Counted from the stretch's first letter, positions 7,500 through 15,191 are shown. The stretch: DNA of 18,092 nt from Bacillota bacterium (GCA_023435435.1 JAEYRW010000038.1:1-18092), one strand, 5' to 3'. The notes: generated by a model from the letters alone, not told the origin. Numbers and translations are program-made.

Positions 7500-10400
7500 A
7501 TGCGACTGACGGACGAACAGCAAAGGGCGGTTGAGGCCCGGGATGAAAACCTCCTGTTGAGCGCCGCCGCGGGCTCGGGAAAGACGGCGACCATGGTGGA
7601 GCGCGTTCTGCGTCTGGCCGCGGAGGGCGCGGACGTCGACCGGATGCTTGTGGTGACCTTCACGCGGGCGGCCGCCGCCGATATGCGCGCCAAGCTCACC
7701 CGCGCGCTGGGCGAACGGGCCGCCGCGGGCGACGAACGCTGCCGGGAACAGCTTTTGCGGCTGGAACGCGCGCCCATCACCACCCTTCACGCCTTTTGCG
7801 CGGATTTTTTGCGGGAAAACTTCGAGGCGGCGGACGTGGACCCGGCGTTTTCCATCCTCGACGAGGATGACGCGCGGCTCATGCTCGACGCAGCCTTGGA
7901 CGAGGCCCTGGAAAACGGGTATCAGCGGGGCGGCACGGCCCTGGAAAACCTCGACTACGGGCGCGGCCCCGCCGGCGTGCGCGCACTGACGGACGCGCTC
8001 CTGCGCTTCCTGGATTCCCGGCCCGACCCGGAGGCATGGCTTGAAACCGCCCTCGCGGGAGATGCGGACGCGTGGACGCGGGAAATCGCGGGCGCGGCCC
8101 GGCGTGCGGTGGAGGAGGCGCTCATCGCGCTCAACCAGACGCGCCCGCTCCCCCTTCCGCCTCACTACGCAAACGCCATCGCGCAGGATTTGCTTTCTCT
8201 GACGGAAATCGCCCGGGAACACGGCTACGAGCGGCTGCGGGCGCTGCTTTCCGATTTCAAGCTCACCACCCCCCGGGGCAAAAACGCGGGCTACGACACC
8301 GATGTCATCGAGGAAGCGAAGACCCTGCGCGAGGCGGCCAAGAAGGCGCTGGGGAGTGCGGCCATCCTGTCGCTTCCCCTGGCGGTGGCCCGCGCGGACG
8401 CCAAGGACACCCTCGTCGGCGCCCGGGCGCTGGCCGAAATCGCCCTGGACGCCCGGCGGGCGTTCGACGAGCGCAAGGCCGAGCGCGGCGCGCTCAGCTA
8501 CACGGACCTTGAAAAGCGCACCCTTCGGGCGCTCTCGGACGAGGCCGTGGCGGAGGCCGCCCGGGCGCGGTACGAGTATGTGTTCGTGGACGAATACCAG
8601 GACACCTCGGACATCCAGGAGGCCATCGTCAGCCGGGTGGCCCGGGAGAACAGGCTTTTCATGGTGGGGGACGTCAAGCAGTCCATCTACCGCTTCCGGC
8701 AGGCGGAGCCACGCCTTTTTCTGGAAAAATACGCGGCCTATGCCCGGGGCGAGGGCGGAAGGCTTCTCCCGCTCACGCGCAATTTCCGCTCGAAAAGGAC
8801 CGTTCTCGACTTCGCCAACGCGGTGTTCGAGCGGCTTCTCACCGGCGGGGACAGCGAAATTACATACGACGAAAACGCGCGGCTGCGCCCCGGGGACGAG
8901 GACGCCGATCCGGGAGTGCCGGTGGAGATTCACATCGTGGAGGGCGCGGGCGAGGACGAGCTTTCCCAGGCCGAGCGCGAGGGGCTCATGATCGCCCGGG
9001 AGATCAAGCGCATGCGGGCGGAGGACCCGACCCTCAAATACCGCGATTTCGCCATCCTCACCCGGCAGGGGGCGACGGCGTTTTCCGCCCTTACCCCCAT
9101 GCTGGTCTCCGAGGGCATCCCCGCCTACGCGGACGGCGGGGGCGGATACTTCGACGCGCTGGAGGTGCGGCTGACCCTCTCGCTTCTCCGGCTCGTGGAC
9201 AATTTCCGACGGGACGAGGATCTGATCGCGGCGCTGCGCTCGCCCATCTGCGCGCTGACGCTGGAGGAACTGGCCGAAATCCGGCTGATCCGGCGCGAGG
9301 GCGCGTATGCGGACGCCGTGCGCGCGTGTGCCGATGGGGAGGGCGCGCTGCCCGAAAAGCTTCGGGAATTCATCGCGGCCCTCGATTCCTGGCGGCTCAG
9401 GGCGGGCTGCATGGCCCTTGACGACCTTGCCCGGGCGGTGATGGACGAATCGGGCGTCTATGCTTACGTGGGGGCGCTGCCCGGCGGCGCGCAGCGGCAG
9501 GCGAACCTCGATCTGTTCGCGGTGCGCGCGGGTGCTTACGACCGGGACGTATCGGGTTCCCTCAACCGCTTCCTCGCCTACGCGGAGGGCATGCAGGCCC
9601 GGGGCGCGGGCGACGCCGCCCAGGCGCTGGGCGAAAACGACGACGTGGTCCGGCTCATGACCGTGCACCACTCCAAGGGCCTCGAGTTCCGGGTGGTATT
9701 CGGCGCGCGGCTCTCCATCCGCCTCCGCACCGAGCGCGCGGAGGACAGCCTTCTGTGCCACCCCGTCCTCGGCATGGGGCTCATGCGCTTCGATCCCGCG
9801 CTGCGCTCCCGGCGGAACACACTCTCCCGCGCCGCCATCGCCGAGCGCTTCGGACGCGAGGGCCTCGCGGAGGAACTGCGCGTTCTGTATGTGCTCATGA
9901 CCCGCGCCAAGGAAAGGCTCGTCTTGACCGGATCGGTAAAAAATCTCGACCGCGCCCGGGCGCTGTGGCGCGCCGCGGCGGAAAGCCCCATGCTGGCGGG
10001 CGGCATGCTCGACATGACCATGAGCGCCCTGGGTGAGCGGGACATGGCGCCCCTGCTCGCGCATCCGGCGGGAGAATTCAGTCCCCCCATCGTGGCGGAA
10101 GGCCGCGCGAAGATCACCGTCGACCCGGATGCCTACGACCCGGCGCTGGCGAAAAAGTACGCGTGGGTCTATCCGCACAAGGATGCGGAGACGATGCCGC
10201 TCAAGCTCACCGCCTCGGGCCTTCTCAGGGGCGTGGACGGTCCGCGCAACCTCGAGCCCATGGCCGAACGGCCCCTGTTCCTGCAGGAGGGCGGCATGAC
10301 CGCTTCCGAGCGCGGCACGGCCACCCACCGGGCGATGCAGCTTCTGAATCTCAATGCGCTCGAGGACCTTTCGGGAAAGCTCCTCGTCGCCGCCGTGCGC

Positions 10401-10829
10401 GGCCAGCTCGTCGACTTCGCAAACTTAAATCTTATGACCGACGAGCAGTTTGACGCAGTCTCTCCGGGAATGCTCGCGCGCTTTCTGGAATCCGAAACGG
10501 GCCTCCGGCTGCGCGCCGCCAGGGACGTGCGCCGGGAGGTGAGCTTTAACCTCATGATGCCCGCGGGCGAGGCGCTCACCCGGGCGGAGGCGGGCGGCGA
10601 AGCCGGAGAGGTGCTTGTGCAGGGCACCATTGACCTGTGCTTTCTCGAGGACGGGAAATGGGTGCTGGTGGACTACAAGACCAGCCGCGCGGACGACCTG
10701 GAGGCCGTCAAGGCCCACTACGCGCTCCAGCTCGGCCTGTACGAAAAGGCCCTTGCGCGCATCACCGGCATTCCGGTCAAGGAGAAGATTCTCGCGCTCA
10801 TCGCCCAGGGCCTGGAAGCGCGGTTGTGA
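7500..10829 (+). CDS. addA: ATP-dependent helicase/nuclease subunit A (AddA)
   Basis: AddA is the UvrD-type 3'-5' helicase and nuclease subunit of AddAB, which resects double-strand breaks for RecA-dependent repair. The 1109-residue protein has Walker A AAGSGKT (K28), Walker B VFVDEYQDT (D364, E365), motif III-like VGDVKQSIYRFRQ (389-401), motif V TVHHSKGLEF (721-730) and motif VI VLMTRAKERL (arginine 802). The C-terminal RecB-family nuclease domain has ERGTATHRAM (H943), GTIDLCF (D1045) and VDYKTS (D1058, K1060), so both activities look intact. It is somewhat shorter than the roughly 1200 residues usual in Firmicutes. addB, normally just upstream, is absent here: the upstream neighbour is divergent malY. 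It has its own promoter and ends before a strong hairpin. Confidence 0.95.
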   Translation: MRLTDEQQRAVEARDENLLLSAAAGSGKTATMVERVLRLAAEGADVDRMLVVTFTRAAAADMRAKLTRALGERAAAGDERCREQLLRLERAPITTLHAFCADFLRENFEAADVDPAFSILDEDDARLMLDAALDEALENGYQRGGTALENLDYGRGPAGVRALTDALLRFLDSRPDPEAWLETALAGDADAWTREIAGAARRAVEEALIALNQTRPLPLPPHYANAIAQDLLSLTEIAREHGYERLRALLSDFKLTTPRGKNAGYDTDVIEEAKTLREAAKKALGSAAILSLPLAVARADAKDTLVGARALAEIALDARRAFDERKAERGALSYTDLEKRTLRALSDEAVAEAARARYEYVFVDEYQDTSDIQEAIVSRVARENRLFMVGDVKQSIYRFRQAEPRLFLEKYAAYARGEGGRLLPLTRNFRSKRTVLDFANAVFERLLTGGDSEITYDENARLRPGDEDADPGVPVEIHIVEGAGEDELSQAEREGLMIAREIKRMRAEDPTLKYRDFAILTRQGATAFSALTPMLVSEGIPAYADGGGGYFDALEVRLTLSLLRLVDNFRRDEDLIAALRSPICALTLEELAEIRLIRREGAYADAVRACADGEGALPEKLREFIAALDSWRLRAGCMALDDLARAVMDESGVYAYVGALPGGAQRQANLDLFAVRAGAYDRDVSGSLNRFLAYAEGMQARGAGDAAQALGENDDVVRLMTVHHSKGLEFRVVFGARLSIRLRTERAEDSLLCHPVLGMGLMRFDPALRSRRNTLSRAAIAERFGREGLAEELRVLYVLMTRAKERLVLTGSVKNLDRARALWRAAAESPMLAGGMLDMTMSALGERDMAPLLAHPAGEFSPPIVAEGRAKITVDPDAYDPALAKKYAWVYPHKDAETMPLKLTASGLLRGVDGPRNLEPMAERPLFLQEGGMTASERGTATHRAMQLLNLNALEDLSGKLLVAAVRGQLVDFANLNLMTDEQFDAVSPGMLARFLESETGLRLRAARDVRREVSFNLMMPAGEALTRAEAGGEAGEVLVQGTIDLCFLEDGKWVLVDYKTSRADDLEAVKAHYALQLGLYEKALARITGIPVKEKILALIAQGLEARL

Positions 10830-10834
10830 CGCGC

Positions 10835-10865
10835 AGACCGCCCGGGGCTTTGCCCCGGGCGGTCT
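10835..10865. terminator. GC-rich hairpin between convergent addA and cheX
   Basis: A 13-base-pair perfect stem, AGACCGCCCGGGG with its complement, closes a CTTTG loop, six bases after the addA stop and 20 bases before the cheX stop. No U-run follows in either direction, so it is an atypical terminator. Its core CCCGGGGCTTTGCCCCGGG belongs to the same family as the hairpins after pgi. Confidence 0.6.
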
Positions 10866-10885
10866 ATGTAACAAAATACCGGCGG

Positions 10886-11323
10886 TCAGGCGCGCTTCAG
10901 CCTGATGTCGAGACAGACGGCGCCCGCCGAGGTATTGATGCAGACGGAAAAATCCTCCCCGTCCGGGGTGGACACCTCCGCTTTTCTGAGCTCCGGCGGC
11001 GTGATGTCGCAGTTGAGATGGCTGTCCGCCAGCGTCATCAGCACGTTGCCGCTGATGATATTCGCGATTTCGGAAACGGCCGAGGTGACGAATTCGTCCA
11101 CGCTGTCGACTTCCATGCCCGCCATGATGTTGACGATGTTCAGCGAAGTGTTCTGGGGGAAGCGATAGACGATTTCACCGGTGAGGTCGCCCGTCACGCC
11201 GATTGCGATGTCCAGCTCATTGTCGCAGGCGAATTCATCCGTGGGGCTTGCCTCGATATCCAGCATCAGCTTGAAAACATTCTTTGTGGCATCCAGAAAG
11301 GAGCCGTGCAGATCTGCGTTCAT
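10886..11323 (-). CDS. cheX: CheX-like chemotaxis phosphatase
   Basis: The 145-residue protein fits the CheC/CheX/FliY phosphatase family, which dephosphorylates CheY-P to reset the flagellar motor. The active-site pattern S/D-x3-E-x2-N is exact, at S81-AVS-E85-IA-N88, followed by SGN and, 21-22 residues on, the PP of TPPEL as in CheX. Only one such motif is present, as expected of CheX (CheC has two). The start ATG overlaps the stop of the hemerythrin gene as ATGA, indicating translational coupling. No cheY, cheA or flagellar gene is in the window. CheX-fold proteins also occur outside chemotaxis operons, so a response-regulator phosphatase acting on another target is possible. Confidence 0.85.
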   Translation of the reverse strand: MNADLHGSFLDATKNVFKLMLDIEASPTDEFACDNELDIAIGVTGDLTGEIVYRFPQNTSLNIVNIMAGMEVDSVDEFVTSAVSEIANIISGNVLMTLADSHLNCDITPPELRKAEVSTPDGEDFSVCINTSAGAVCLDIRLKRA

Positions 11324-11748
11324 TTTTGCGTCGCCCCTTTCCCGATTGCATACGTGGCAATCCGCTGATCTTCCGCGGCCACGTGATTGATGAGCCAGGC
11401 CAAAAGCTTGCCCGCGAACTGCTGCATCATCTGCTCGTTGCAGCCGCGGCTTTCATATTCCTCCGAAACGGCCACCACATAAGCCACCATGTCTCCATGG
11501 ATCTTGCGGTGCGCCTCGTACGTCGGATAGCCGATTTCCTTTTGATAGGCCTCCTCGTCCCGGAAGTGCTCCACCACATACGCCTTCATGAATTCCAGTG
11601 TTTCGTTGACCCGGGCCACCTTTTCATCCCAGGAATCCGCGGAGCGGAGCGTCGTGAGAAATGCGTCCACCCGCTGGAAGAGCTCGAAATGCTGCTCGTC
11701 AATCAGCGGAACGCCAAGCCGGTACTTGTCTTTCCAAAGCATCTGCAT
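11320..11748 (-). CDS. bacteriohemerythrin
   Basis: The 142-residue four-helix protein has the complete set of di-iron ligands: H20 (IDEQHFELF), H61 and E65 (EHFRDEE), H80 and H84 (HRKIH), H122 and D127 (NHVAAED). Hemerythrins bind oxygen reversibly at a non-haem di-iron centre, and in bacteria serve in oxygen sensing, storage or delivery, often linked to motility. The start WKDKYRLGVPLID is the standard N-terminus. ATG is preceded by GGGAAGGA. It is first of a two-gene unit with cheX, behind a sigma-28-like promoter. It is a single-domain protein, not fused to a chemoreceptor. Confidence 0.93.
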   Translation of the reverse strand: MQMLWKDKYRLGVPLIDEQHFELFQRVDAFLTTLRSADSWDEKVARVNETLEFMKAYVVEHFRDEEAYQKEIGYPTYEAHRKIHGDMVAYVVAVSEEYESRGCNEQMMQQFAGKLLAWLINHVAAEDQRIATYAIGKGATQK

Positions 11749-11786
11749 ATTCCTTCCCTTTTAATTGGTTTTCATGACTATCTATG

Positions 11787-11813
11787 TTATCGACGGAAAT
11801 TCCCATAAATTCA
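11787..11813 (-). promoter_or_regulatory. candidate sigma-28/sigma-D type motility promoter of hemerythrin-cheX
   Basis: On the minus strand GTCGATAA (11787-11794) matches seven of eight bases of the sigma-28/sigma-D -10 element GCCGATAA. TGAA (11810-11813) matches three of four of the -35 core TAAA at the standard 15-base spacing. It is about 38 bases before the hemerythrin start. No good sigma-A promoter is apparent in the same interval. Confidence 0.5.
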
Positions 11814-11821
11814 GCCCCGCT

Positions 11822-11865
11822 CCAAAAGAAAACACGATCGCCCGGGGGCAGAGCCCCGGGCGATC
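11822..11865 (-). terminator. Rho-independent terminator of pgi
   Basis: A 12-base-pair stem, GATCGCCCGGGG with CCCCGGGCGATC (11836-11865), has a six-base loop. On the minus strand it is followed by GTGTTTTCTTTT, a U-rich tail. It lies about 100 bases beyond the pgi stop, after a second hairpin module. Confidence 0.82.
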
Positions 11866-11898
11866 CGACGGATAAAGCATCAATTTTTCAATATTACG

Positions 11899-11955
11899 GG
11901 GATTCCAAAGGGCCTCGGGTCCTTTGGCGGGCGCCCGGGGGCAGAGCCCTCGCCG
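11899..11955 (-). repeat. composite hairpin repeat, copy A, immediately after pgi
   Basis: This 57-base segment, read on the minus strand, aligns without gaps to 18030-18086 with about 47 of 57 identical positions. It contains a GGGCTCTGCCC hairpin and a second hairpin CCAAAGG...CCTTTGG (11905-11927). Most differences fall in the hairpin loop and arms while the CCGCCAAAGG and CCCTTTGGAATCCC blocks are kept. It starts 10 bases after the pgi stop codon. Confidence 0.8.
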
Positions 11956-11965
11956 CCCCCCGCCT

Positions 11966-13372
11966 TTAGAACCTGAACTCGTCCTTGGCCGCCGGCCTCG
12001 CCTTCATTTCCTCGCGCTTGGCGGTGTGAAGCTCGGACTCGTAGCCCATGACGGCGTAGGCGGCGATTTTGGATTCCTCCACGCCGGGCTGGTTGAATGT
12101 GTCGATGTTGAGGAGCGCGCCCGCGTAGGCGGTAACGAGCTCGAAGAAGTAGATGAGCTGACCCACGGCGGATGCGTTGACCTCGGGCAGCGCGATGGTC
12201 TGGCTCATGCGGCCGGACCTGTAAAGCGCGTACTCGGTGCCCGCGCGCTCGGCTTCAATGAGCTGGTTGTGGCTCTTTCCGCCCAGAAACGCGATGGTGG
12301 GAATGTCGTCGCAGCCGTGGGGAATCTTCGTCTCGGCGCGGAAGGACTCGACCTTGAGGAACGTGAGCGCCTTGTCGTAGGGGCCCTCGGTGTAGAGCTG
12401 GAGCTGGGAGTGCTGGTCGGTGACGCCCAGGGTCTTGATGGGGGTCTGGCCCACGTTGCAGGGCTTCTTGTCCAGCGTCACGTTCTTGCCGAGGGACTCG
12501 GCCCAAAGCTGGGCGTACCAGTCGGCCATGAGCTTCAGGGAATCCGCGTAGGGCATCATGACGGACATGTTCACGCCCGCCTCCATGCACAGAACCATCA
12601 GCCCCGCGTCCATGAGCGCGGGATTTTTGTACGCGTCGTCAGAGGCGCACCACTCGTCCATCAGCTTCGCGCCGCCCACCAGCGCGCGGATGTCGATGCC
12701 CGTCACCGCCGCGGCGATGAGGCCCACGGGGCACAGCTCGGAAAAGCGCCCGCCCACGCCGTCGGGGATATAGAAGGTCTCGTAGCCCTCGCGCTTCGCG
12801 ATTTTGATGAGGTAGCCCTTCTGTTCGGAGGTGGTGATGATGATGTGCTTTTTGTAATCGTCGCCCACTTCTTTTTTGAGCGCGTCGAGGACGATGAGGT
12901 ACTGGCTCATGGTCTCCGCCGTGCCGCCGGACTTGGTGATGACGTTGAAGCAGGTCTTTTTGAGGTCGATTACGTCCAGAAGCGCCGCCATGCGCTCGGG
13001 ATCGATGTTGTCCTCAATGTAGAGCCGGGGGCCGCCGCGCTTTCCGGCGGGCAATTCGTTATAGTGAAGGTGGTTGAGCGCCTGCTGCACCGCCGCCGGG
13101 CCGAGTGCCGAGCCGCCGATGCCGAGCACCACAAAGGCGTCGAATTCGCCGCGCACCCGCGCAGCCGTCTTTTCGATGGCCGCGATGATTTCATTCTGGT
13201 TGTACGGAAGGTCCATCCAGCCCTGCATGCCCTTGCCGCGCCCGGCCTCCACGGCCGCGTGGGCCTTTTTGAGCGCGGGAAGCATTTCGTCCAGCTTCGC
13301 GCGCGGAATGGCTTTTTCGCCCGTAAACTCCTTGAACATGGGATTAAAATCGAATTTGATTCTCGTATCCAC
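11966..13372 (-). CDS. pgi: glucose-6-phosphate isomerase
   Basis: The enzyme interconverts glucose-6-phosphate and fructose-6-phosphate in glycolysis. From the GTG start the product is 468 residues. Sugar-phosphate binding motifs are visible: VLGIGGSALGPAAV, TKSGGTAETMS, the family signature DGVGGRFSELCPVG, and a C-terminal block FNQPGVEESK that carries the catalytic lysine. Start choice: an ATG at 13378 has its GGAGG only one base away, too close to be used. The in-frame GTG two codons later (13372) has GGAGG at seven bases, so I prefer it. Downstream are two hairpin modules, the second a clear terminator. It is a single-gene unit. Confidence 0.94.
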   Translation of the reverse strand: MDTRIKFDFNPMFKEFTGEKAIPRAKLDEMLPALKKAHAAVEAGRGKGMQGWMDLPYNQNEIIAAIEKTAARVRGEFDAFVVLGIGGSALGPAAVQQALNHLHYNELPAGKRGGPRLYIEDNIDPERMAALLDVIDLKKTCFNVITKSGGTAETMSQYLIVLDALKKEVGDDYKKHIIITTSEQKGYLIKIAKREGYETFYIPDGVGGRFSELCPVGLIAAAVTGIDIRALVGGAKLMDEWCASDDAYKNPALMDAGLMVLCMEAGVNMSVMMPYADSLKLMADWYAQLWAESLGKNVTLDKKPCNVGQTPIKTLGVTDQHSQLQLYTEGPYDKALTFLKVESFRAETKIPHGCDDIPTIAFLGGKSHNQLIEAERAGTEYALYRSGRMSQTIALPEVNASAVGQLIYFFELVTAYAGALLNIDTFNQPGVEESKIAAYAVMGYESELHTAKREEMKARPAAKDEFRF

Positions 13373-13379
13373 CGTCATT

Positions 13380-13384
13380 CCTCC
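13380..13384 (-). promoter_or_regulatory. ribosome binding site deciding the pgi start
   Basis: GGAGG lies one base from an ATG (13376-13378) but seven bases from an in-frame GTG (13370-13372). The usual spacing of 5-9 bases favours the GTG. Confidence 0.65.
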
Positions 13385-13400
13385 ATTCTTTCGCGTGTCA

Positions 13401-13406
13401 ATTATA
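13401..13406 (-). promoter_or_regulatory. -10 box of a probable pgi promoter
   Basis: A perfect TATAAT on the minus strand lies about 30 bases before the pgi start. No recognisable -35 hexamer is found at 16-18 bases spacing, so the promoter may need an activator or be weak. Confidence 0.4.
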
Positions 13407-13453
13407 TCCTGCGCATGTAAAGAGGCCATTAATCCCGCTGACAGATATTGCAT

Positions 13454-13482
13454 TTGCGCACAAACCCCGCGCGTGCGATAAT
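13454..13482 (+). promoter_or_regulatory. promoter of the DUF3810-type metallopeptidase gene
   Basis: TTGCGC (13454-13459) and GATAAT (13477-13482) are 17 bases apart, about 30 bases before the ATG. It is divergent from the pgi promoter region. Confidence 0.65.
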
Positions 13483-13512
13483 ATACGTATCACAAAAGCG
13501 GGGTGAACGGAC

Positions 13513-14331
13513 ATGCGCGCATGGCGGAAGGCGCTGATGGTCGCCGGGATTTTCATGCTCGCGTGCCTTCTGTCCCCCGCGCTGGCGGGCCTTTTTGCCC
13601 GCGGCGTATCCGCGCCCGCGCTCCGGGTTCTGGCGCGCCTTTCGGGCAATGTGGCCTACCCCGTGCTGGGGTTTTTGCTGGCCATGGTCATCGCCCTCTC
13701 CTGCCTCATGCGGCCCCGCGTCGTCGCCGCCGCGCTGGCGCTTCTCATTGCCTTTAACGTCCTGTGGTATCCCCTCTGCCTCGCGGGTCCGGCGCCCGCA
13801 GAAACGGCGGACGCGGATCAGATCTTTCAGCTGTGCGCCGCGCTCATTTCCGATTTGAACGAAAACGGACGCCAGACGATCTCCGCCGACGAAGCGCTGG
13901 CGCGCTCCGGGGACGTCATGAACGCGCCCGCCGACGCCAAGGCGGTCAGGTATCCCGAATGGATGCGCGCGCTCCATGTGGCGGGCATGTTCATGCCCTT
14001 TACCGGCGAGGCGCTGGTGGACGCCACGCGCAGTCCGGTGGCGGTCCCCTTCACCGCCGCCCACGAGCTGGCCCACATGCTGGGTATCGCGGACGAGGCG
14101 GAGGCAAACTTCGTCGCCTACGAAAACTGCATCGCCTACGGCGGCGCGTTCGCCTACTCGGCGCGGCTGTGGGCGCTTCGGTACGCGCTTTCCCGGGTGG
14201 AAAATCCCGGCGAGGTGGTGCGCGCCCTGGACGAGGGCATCAAAAGCGACCTCTCGGCCATTCCCTCCGTCACGGGCGTGGACGGCGACTATGGAAACGT
14301 GGTGGACATGCTGGCGGCAAACCTCTCCTAA
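13513..14331 (+). CDS. membrane-anchored zinc metallopeptidase, DUF3810-like
   Basis: The 272-residue protein has three hydrophobic segments at about 8-28, 47-66 and 69-90, followed by a soluble domain with a zinc-protease motif: HELAH at 184-188, then GIADEAEANFVAYENC, where E197 is the likely third zinc ligand. The combination of an N-terminal membrane region and HELAH...EANF matches the DUF3810 family, predicted membrane peptidases of unknown substrate. ATG follows a GGGGTG ribosome site by about seven bases, and a promoter lies just upstream. The gene is alone on its strand; its stop overlaps that of the convergent EamA gene by four bases. Protease activity is inferred from the motif. Confidence 0.8.
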   Translation: MRAWRKALMVAGIFMLACLLSPALAGLFARGVSAPALRVLARLSGNVAYPVLGFLLAMVIALSCLMRPRVVAAALALLIAFNVLWYPLCLAGPAPAETADADQIFQLCAALISDLNENGRQTISADEALARSGDVMNAPADAKAVRYPEWMRALHVAGMFMPFTGEALVDATRSPVAVPFTAAHELAHMLGIADEAEANFVAYENCIAYGGAFAYSARLWALRYALSRVENPGEVVRALDEGIKSDLSAIPSVTGVDGDYGNVVDMLAANLS

Positions 14332-15191
14332 ATTTTCAGGATCAACATGAGCGTGCCCAGAACGATGAGCACGAGACCCATCATGGCGCGCCGGGTCAGC
14401 CGTTCCCCGAACACCGCGCGGGAAAACGCGATGGTGACGAGAATGCTCAACTTGTCGATGGGCACCACGACGCTGGCCTGCCCGTCCTTGAGCGCCTTGT
14501 AGTAGCAGAGCCAGGACGCGCCGGTGGCGAGCCCCGAAAGGCAGATGAACAGAAGCTCCTTTTTGGGAATCTCCGTCACCGCACGCGCCTTACCCGCCCC
14601 CAACACCACCAGCCACGCCATGGCGAGCACCACAACCGTGCGGATGGCCGTGCCGAGGTTCGACTCAACGCCGGAGATCCCCACCTTCCCGAGGATGGCG
14701 GTGAGGCTCGCGAATACCGCCGATAGAATGGCGTAAACGAGCCATGCGCGGCCTTTTTTCCCGGCGGCAGCGTCCCTTCTTTGAATCATGAGAAGCGTGC
14801 CCGCCAGAATTAAAACGACGGACGCGGCCTTGCGCCACGTAATCCCCTCGCCCAGAAAGATCAGCGCCAGCACGATGGTCAGCGCCGTCGACGACTTGTC
14901 GATGGGCACGATCTTGTTGATGTCGCCCACTTGCAGCGCGCGGAAGTAGCACAGCCACGAAGCGCCGGTGGCAAGTCCGGAAAGCACAAGGAACAGCCAG
15001 GCCCGGCCGTCCACCGCGCCGATTTCGTCCGCCGAGCCCACGATCAGAACCATCAGCCACGAAAACGCGAGCACCACTACCGTGCGGACGGCGGTGGCGA
15101 CGTTGGAATCCGTCTGACGGATGCCGATCTTGGCCAAAATCGCGGTCAAACCCGCGAACAACGCCGAACCGAACGCGTAGAAAACCCACAT
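14328..15191 (-). CDS. EamA/DMT superfamily transporter with closely similar halves
   Basis: The 287-residue protein has ten hydrophobic segments and two EamA domains (about 5-136 and 153-284), the standard drug/metabolite transporter architecture for small-molecule export or uptake across the inner membrane. The halves are unusually alike: my ungapped hand alignment gives about 68 identical of 132 positions. That includes the block LSGLATGASWLCY, present in both, and VPIDK at matching positions. ATG is preceded by GAGGGG. It follows the GNAT gene by 18 bases on the same strand and converges on the metallopeptidase gene. Substrate unknown. Confidence 0.9.
   Translation of the reverse strand: MWVFYAFGSALFAGLTAILAKIGIRQTDSNVATAVRTVVVLAFSWLMVLIVGSADEIGAVDGRAWLFLVLSGLATGASWLCYFRALQVGDINKIVPIDKSSTALTIVLALIFLGEGITWRKAASVVLILAGTLLMIQRRDAAAGKKGRAWLVYAILSAVFASLTAILGKVGISGVESNLGTAIRTVVVLAMAWLVVLGAGKARAVTEIPKKELLFICLSGLATGASWLCYYKALKDGQASVVVPIDKLSILVTIAFSRAVFGERLTRRAMMGLVLIVLGTLMLILKI

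Noticed and set aside
7467..10328. A 953-codon open frame on the minus strand opposite addA
   Set aside because: It is exactly the shadow of a GC-rich gene with strong third-position bias. The translation is rich in R, G, H and P, resembles no family, and the plus-strand addA has complete helicase and nuclease motifs.
11924..13420. A 498-codon plus-strand frame opposite pgi
   Set aside because: It is antisense to an intact glucose-6-phosphate isomerase, and its start lies within a repeat.
13764..14726. A 320-codon plus-strand frame overlapping the metallopeptidase and EamA genes
   Set aside because: It is out of frame with a gene carrying HELAH and spans two real genes; composition is typical of a shadow frame.
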